From contig DASZLD010000044.1 of assembly GCA_035552655.1 (NCBI GenBank), forward strand, positions 1 to 64,000: 64,000 nucleotides of DNA, in the 5' to 3' direction. The position numbers and the translations under genes are program-made. The notes beneath the pieces were generated by a model. It was not told the origin of the DNA. It saw only the letters and a list, made by a program, of their open reading frames with translations, and did not search any database. This document shows positions 60,547-64,000 of the stretch, piece after piece (position 1 is the first letter of the stretch; each line of letters begins with the position of its first letter). Origin of the DNA: DASXMT01 sp035552655. Its GTDB lineage: Bacteria; Actinomycetota; Acidimicrobiia; Acidimicrobiales; RAAP-2.

Positions 60547-60816
60547 ATGGGGGGAATGGTGAACGAGCACGACGCCTTTTGTGCGCTGGTGGCCGTGACC
60601 GAGGAGGACCGCCAGTGGATGCGTCGGATCCGCCGTCGCATCCGAGTCGCCGCCTGGAAGAAGGAACTGATCCGTTGGTCTCTGGCCTGTGGTGCACTGG
60701 GGCCGGCCGGGCCGTGCCTGGCCTCCACTGACTCGTGGGTCCTCTTCATGGACATGCCCTCGGAGACCCCGGCAACGACACCGGCTCGCCCGGAGACGGT
60801 GAAGCGCCTCGCCTGA
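60547..60816 (+). CDS. Small hypothetical protein
   Basis: Short protein of 89 aa, unknown family. I prefer ATG 60547, 8 bases after GGGGAGGG, to the earlier ATG 60472, which lacks a ribosome site. Most of the chain is a charged helix (TEEDRQWMRRIRRRIRVAAWKKELI), followed by a weakly hydrophobic segment with two cysteines (SLACGALGPAGPCLAS) and a Pro/Thr tail. It could bind nucleic acid or a membrane surface, but nothing firm can be said. No strand partner is adjacent. Confidence 0.55.
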   Translation: MGGMVNEHDAFCALVAVTEEDRQWMRRIRRRIRVAAWKKELIRWSLACGALGPAGPCLASTDSWVLFMDMPSETPATTPARPETVKRLA

Positions 60817-60959
60817 GGTTGGGTCGTCAGCTGCGACCCATGGCCTTGGCCCTCGGTGAGATGGCGGCGACGAGGTGTCCCTGAGCTATCAGGGGAACGA
60901 CCGGTCCAAGCGCGCCACCCTTACCCTGGGCAGGTAGCCGCAGGGGAACACCCGGGTTC

Positions 60960-62279
60960 TCAGTGCCGGGTGGCAGCCGGCGTCTTCCGCCCCGCTTTGG
61001 CCGCAGCCACCCGGTTGGCGATCTTGGCCCACGCTTGGCGGTCGCGCTCCCCGGCGGGCCGCCCCACCCGGGTGACGGTGTCGACGTCGGGGGACTCGGC
61101 CCGAAGGGCACCGACCCGGCAGGCATCGGGTGACCGCAGGGCAAAGGGATCGAATTGGTAATGGCGCATGGCGTTGCCGTGGGTGATGCCGTCCACCACG
61201 GCGTCGCTGACCCCAGCCAGGACCTCGCTCAGGACCTCGGGGGCATTGGGCCAGATGCCATCGGAATGGGGGTAGTCCGACTCCCAGCACACGTTGTCCA
61301 CATTGAAGTGGGACAGGTTCTCCACGCCCACCGGGTCGCTGATGAAACAGCACAGGATGTTGCGTCGGAACACGGCGGCCGGTCCGGAGATGCCCTCGGG
61401 GAACTGGTGACCGGTCCAGCCCCGATGGCGTTCGCTGACGTGCTCGGCGCGCCACAGGAAGTAGGGGATCCAGCCCACGTCTCCTTCGGTGAGGGAGAAA
61501 CGAAGGTCGGGGAAGCGGGCGAAGGCATCGCACCAGATCAGGTCGACCATGGTGAAGATCGACGCCACCGACGACAGGCTGATGGCCACGCTGGCCGGGG
61601 CGTCGGCCGAGGTGTGGGCCGTCTGCGAGGATGAGCCCACGTGGCAGCACAGCACCGTTCCCTCCTCGGAGCAGGCGGCGAAGAGCGGGTCCCAATAGTG
61701 ACTGTGAATGCTGGCCATCCCCAGAGCCTCGGGGTTCTCGGAGAAGGTCACCGCATGGCATCCCTTGGCCGCCAGCCGATGCACCTCGACCGCGGCCCGG
61801 TCCACGTCGTACAGGGGCAGGATCCCACAGGGGATGAACCGCTCGGGATAGGCACCGCACCACTCGTCGACATGCCAGTCGTTGTAGGCGCCGATCATGA
61901 TGTCGTTCAGGTGGCGATCGGGCCCCTGGCTGAGCACTTGACCCGAGAACCCGGGCCAGTTGGGGAAATTGAGCCCGGCCAGCTGGCCACCGGCGTTCAT
62001 ATCGCGGACCCGTTCGTGGACATCGAAACAGCCCGGACGCATCTCGTCGTAGCGGCTGGCGTCGATGTTGTAGTACTCGGGCGACTTGCCCGCCACCGCG
62101 TTCAGGCCGAGGTTACGACCCCGCAGGTCGCCGTAGTACCACTGCTCGACCCCATCGGCCTCGACCACCACTCGTGGTGCCTGACTTCGGTACTGGTCGG
62201 GAAGGTGGGCGGCGAACATGCCGGCCGGTTCGGCGATGTGGTCGTCGACGCTGATCAGAATTAGGTCCTGTGGATTCAC
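60960..62279 (-). CDS. Amidohydrolase family 2 metal-dependent hydrolase
   Basis: ACMSD-like metal-dependent hydrolase of 439 aa, paralogue of 46854-48068. The metal site DDHIAEPAGMF, CHVGSSSQ, LTEGDVGW and WESDYPHSDGIWP are conserved with the same order. I chose the GTG at 62279 because it follows GAGGGGGACC. The upstream part of the open frame (to 62618) is antisense to the next gene's promoter and Arg-rich. The last 60 residues are a charged extension absent from the paralogue. It lies divergent to the thiolase-like gene across 202 bases. Confidence 0.9.
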   Translation of the reverse strand: MNPQDLILISVDDHIAEPAGMFAAHLPDQYRSQAPRVVVEADGVEQWYYGDLRGRNLGLNAVAGKSPEYYNIDASRYDEMRPGCFDVHERVRDMNAGGQLAGLNFPNWPGFSGQVLSQGPDRHLNDIMIGAYNDWHVDEWCGAYPERFIPCGILPLYDVDRAAVEVHRLAAKGCHAVTFSENPEALGMASIHSHYWDPLFAACSEEGTVLCCHVGSSSQTAHTSADAPASVAISLSSVASIFTMVDLIWCDAFARFPDLRFSLTEGDVGWIPYFLWRAEHVSERHRGWTGHQFPEGISGPAAVFRRNILCCFISDPVGVENLSHFNVDNVCWESDYPHSDGIWPNAPEVLSEVLAGVSDAVVDGITHGNAMRHYQFDPFALRSPDACRVGALRAESPDVDTVTRVGRPAGERDRQAWAKIANRVAAAKAGRKTPAATRH

Positions 62280-62481
62280 CGGTCCCCCTCTGCTCTCCGG
62301 AGATCGCCGTGGCGCCCCCCGCGACACGCTAGCCAATCGACTGGGTGGATCGCAGTCCGCCATACCGGTCGCCACCTCCCAAAGGGCTTCCGTGCTCGTG
62401 ACCACCGCGACAGGTTGCCAAGTCGGGCTATGTTGCCGCCGTGAACCTGTCCCGGGATCACCGCGAACGAAGGCGCCCCTG

Positions 62482-63648
62482 GTGACCTCATCCCACCCGT
62501 ACCGGGACGTGGCCATTGCCGCCGTCTCCAACAGCCGCCAGGCTCGTCGACTGGAGGGATCCGACTCGCTGTCGATCACCCTCGACGCCGCCCTGTCCGT
62601 CCTGGACACGGCGGGCATGGACGTGGCCGAGGTCGATGGGGTGGCCGGGCGTCACGGCACCTCGCTGGCCTACTTGCTGGGCATCGGGCCGGTGTGGGAT
62701 CCCCGCCTGAGCGGGGGTGTCGACGCCGTGCTCACGGCGGCGGCGGCCGTCGCCGCCGGGGCGGCCCAGGTGGTGCTGCTGGCCGACGGCGAAGCGGGGA
62801 TCTACACCGATCGGGAGGCCGTGGCCCCGTGGACACGACCCGGGAACGAGTTCGTGGCCCCGTTCGGCATGTTCACCGCGGCCGAGTTCGCGCTCATCGC
62901 CCGGCGGCACATGGAGCGCCACGGCACGACCGTGGACCAGATGGCCCATGTGGCCGCCACCATCCGGAACAACGGGAGCGTCAACCCCGAAGCCATCTAC
63001 TACGGGCGCGGGCCGTTCACACCGGCCGACATCCGGTCGTCCCGGCCCATCGCCGAACCGTTCAACCTGCTCGACTGCGCCACCACGTCCGAGGGGGCGA
63101 CGGCGCTGCTGATCACCACCGCTGATCGGGCCGCCGATCTCCGCTGCCCGCCGGTGTACATCCTGGGTGGAGGTATCGATCATTTCGGTCCCTCGTACCA
63201 GCATCCGCCCAGCTGGGACTTGACCGGCAACACCGACGTCCCCAATGGCTATGTGGGACGGCGAGCAGCCCGCCAGGCGTTCGCCACGGCCGGGATCGGA
63301 CCTGAAGCGGTGGACGGATGCGAGTTCTACGACCCGTTCTCCTTCGAGCTGATCCGCCAGTTCGAGGCATTCGGGTTCTGTGCCGAAGGCGAAGGGGGGG
63401 AGTACGTGACGTCCGGCGTGATCGAGCCATCGGGTCGGCATCCGGTGACCACCGACGGTGGGACCATGTCCTTCAGTCATCCCGGCGGGTTGACCCAAAT
63501 GCTGCAACGGGTGGTTCGCGGCGTCGAGCAGATCCAGGGCCGGGCCAGCGGCGTGCAGTTGTCGGACCCCGAGGTGGTCATGTGCACCTGCGGGGGAGCG
63601 GGGGCGTTGTTCAACGATGTCGTGTTGCTGGGCAAGACCCGGCCATGA
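62482..63648 (+). CDS. Thiolase-like protein (lipid-transfer/retro-aldolase type)
   Basis: Thiolase-fold protein of 388 aa that lacks the nucleophilic cysteine: the region corresponding to CxSG reads GRHGTSLAYLLG. A histidine remains in FSHPGGLTQM, and a C-terminal Cys motif in CTCGGAGALFND. Such cysteine-less thiolases act as retro-aldolases with a DUF35 partner (for example Ltp2 with the DUF35 part of ChsH2 in steroid side-chain breakdown). The next gene is exactly a DUF35 protein, overlapping by 4 bases (ATGA). The GTG at 62482 is chosen; the frame upstream is antisense to the amidohydrolase. Confidence 0.88.
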   Translation: MTSSHPYRDVAIAAVSNSRQARRLEGSDSLSITLDAALSVLDTAGMDVAEVDGVAGRHGTSLAYLLGIGPVWDPRLSGGVDAVLTAAAAVAAGAAQVVLLADGEAGIYTDREAVAPWTRPGNEFVAPFGMFTAAEFALIARRHMERHGTTVDQMAHVAATIRNNGSVNPEAIYYGRGPFTPADIRSSRPIAEPFNLLDCATTSEGATALLITTADRAADLRCPPVYILGGGIDHFGPSYQHPPSWDLTGNTDVPNGYVGRRAARQAFATAGIGPEAVDGCEFYDPFSFELIRQFEAFGFCAEGEGGEYVTSGVIEPSGRHPVTTDGGTMSFSHPGGLTQMLQRVVRGVEQIQGRASGVQLSDPEVVMCTCGGAGALFNDVVLLGKTRP

Positions 63649-64000
63649 CCCGTCTCAACGCCCAGTTGTCGGGTATCCCCCTCCCGCGCCCGTCGATGTG
63701 GAGCCAGCCGTTCTGGGACGGCTGCGCGGTCGGCGAGCTCCGCTATCAGCGATGCCGGGCCTGTGGCCATACCCTGTTCAATCCCGGCCCCATCTGCCGG
63801 CAGTGCCGGAGCCGGGACCTGGACTGGCAGGTGAGCCTGGGGAGAGGCGCCGTCTACAGCTGGACGGTCTCGTGGCAGCCGCCGTCTCCGGGCTTCGCCG
63901 TGCCCTACGCACCCATCATCGTCAACCTGGACGAGGGTTTCCAGATGTTGTCGAACGTCATCGACTGCGATACCGCCGAGGTCGCCGTCGGCCTGGAGGT
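63645..64000 (+). CDS. Zn-ribbon/OB-fold (DUF35) protein, 3' part outside window
   Basis: Start of a DUF35 protein, 118 codons visible. The zinc ribbon uses Cys37 and Cys40 (CRAC) with Cys51 and Cys54 (CRQC), followed by the OB-fold strands AVYSWTVSWQ and APIIVNLDEGFQML. DUF35 proteins pair with thiolase-like aldolases or with MaoC hydratases. Translation is coupled to the thiolase-like gene by an ATGA overlap, so a two-subunit enzyme is likely. The gene runs off the right edge. Confidence 0.9.
   Translation, partial: MTRLNAQLSGIPLPRPSMWSQPFWDGCAVGELRYQRCRACGHTLFNPGPICRQCRSRDLDWQVSLGRGAVYSWTVSWQPPSPGFAVPYAPIIVNLDEGFQMLSNVIDCDTAEVAVGLE

Noticed and set aside
62279..62618. N-terminal extension of the amidohydrolase frame to 62618
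   Set aside because: It overlaps the start of the divergent thiolase-like gene, and the GTG at 62279 has a strong ribosome site and matches the family N-terminus.
1..64000. CRISPR arrays, tRNA, rRNA and riboswitches
   Set aside because: No regularly spaced repeats, no tRNA-like cloverleaf with CCA context and no recognised riboswitch core were seen on either strand.

Overview
The window looks like a chromosomal catabolic region of a high-G+C actinobacterium (Actinomycetota). Supporting signs are the many GTG starts, luciferase-like (LLM) oxidoreductases of the F420/FMN type, repeated acyl-CoA enzymes, DUF35/thiolase pairs, type III CoA-transferase, P450s and choline-kinase/APH-like proteins. 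A soil or aquatic lineage near Acidimicrobiia or mycobacteria fits the gene style, but no rRNA or marker gene is present, so this is inference. I found no tRNA, rRNA, CRISPR array, integrase or transposase.

Layout. (1) 1-9.1 kb is an aromatic/ketone module. It holds a Baeyer-Villiger monooxygenase, an MhpA-like flavin hydroxylase, a frameshifted SDR, a flavin reductase, an acyl-CoA dehydrogenase, and a tight minus-strand meta-cleavage operon (one-domain extradiol dioxygenase, C-C hydrolase, 2-hydroxypentadienoate-type hydratase, HpaI-type aldolase). The intergenic regions share a TCTGACA(CT) heptamer. (2) 9.1-13.6 kb is a minus-strand operon of two unusual APH-like proteins around a protein of unknown family, plus a SnoaL-like protein. 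It reads from a promoter carrying two 15-bp palindromes 22 bp apart. (3) 13.7-33.4 kb is visibly less G+C rich. It carries DoxX, crotonase, SDR, PaaI thioesterase, P450, a hydrolase, a GntR regulator made of two fused GntR-FCD units, a branched-chain-type ABC importer whose LivH, LivM and LivG parts are one polypeptide, two paralogous binding proteins, acyl-CoA ligase, HAD phosphatase, thiolase and a hydrolase. Two remnants (an SDR with its middle deleted, a DUF2889 tail) show decay. (4) 33.4-40.8 kb holds an SDR, an LLM enzyme, a double-length FadE34-like acyl-CoA dehydrogenase, another SDR, an epimerase and a CaiB CoA-transferase. (5) 40.8-53.4 kb is mixed: DUF2252, glycerate kinase, methyltransferase, N-acyl-D-amino-acid deacylase, amidohydrolase, VOC protein, P450, lipoprotein esterase, a drug exporter with a C-terminal winged helix, and DUF1810. 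(6) 53.5-64 kb holds a second CoA-ligase set: ligase, LLM enzyme, hydrolase, aldehyde dehydrogenase, MBL hydrolase, amidohydrolase, and a thiolase-like/DUF35 pair that may be a retro-aldolase.

How it fits together. Regions 3 and 4 look like one import-activate-beta-oxidise system: binding protein and ABC importer, then acyl-CoA ligase, acyl-CoA dehydrogenases, crotonase, SDR dehydrogenases and thiolase, with P450 and hydrolases preparing the substrate. A shared sequence close to AGTATACTCTTT lies before the ligase, thiolase, SDR, double dehydrogenase, transporter and hydrolase genes and before the tandem GntR gene. Its GT-AT-AC core suits a GntR operator, so I infer a regulon. The substrate is not identifiable from sequence; a cyclic or branched carboxylic acid is a reasonable guess. 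G+C contrasts were judged by eye, not calculated.
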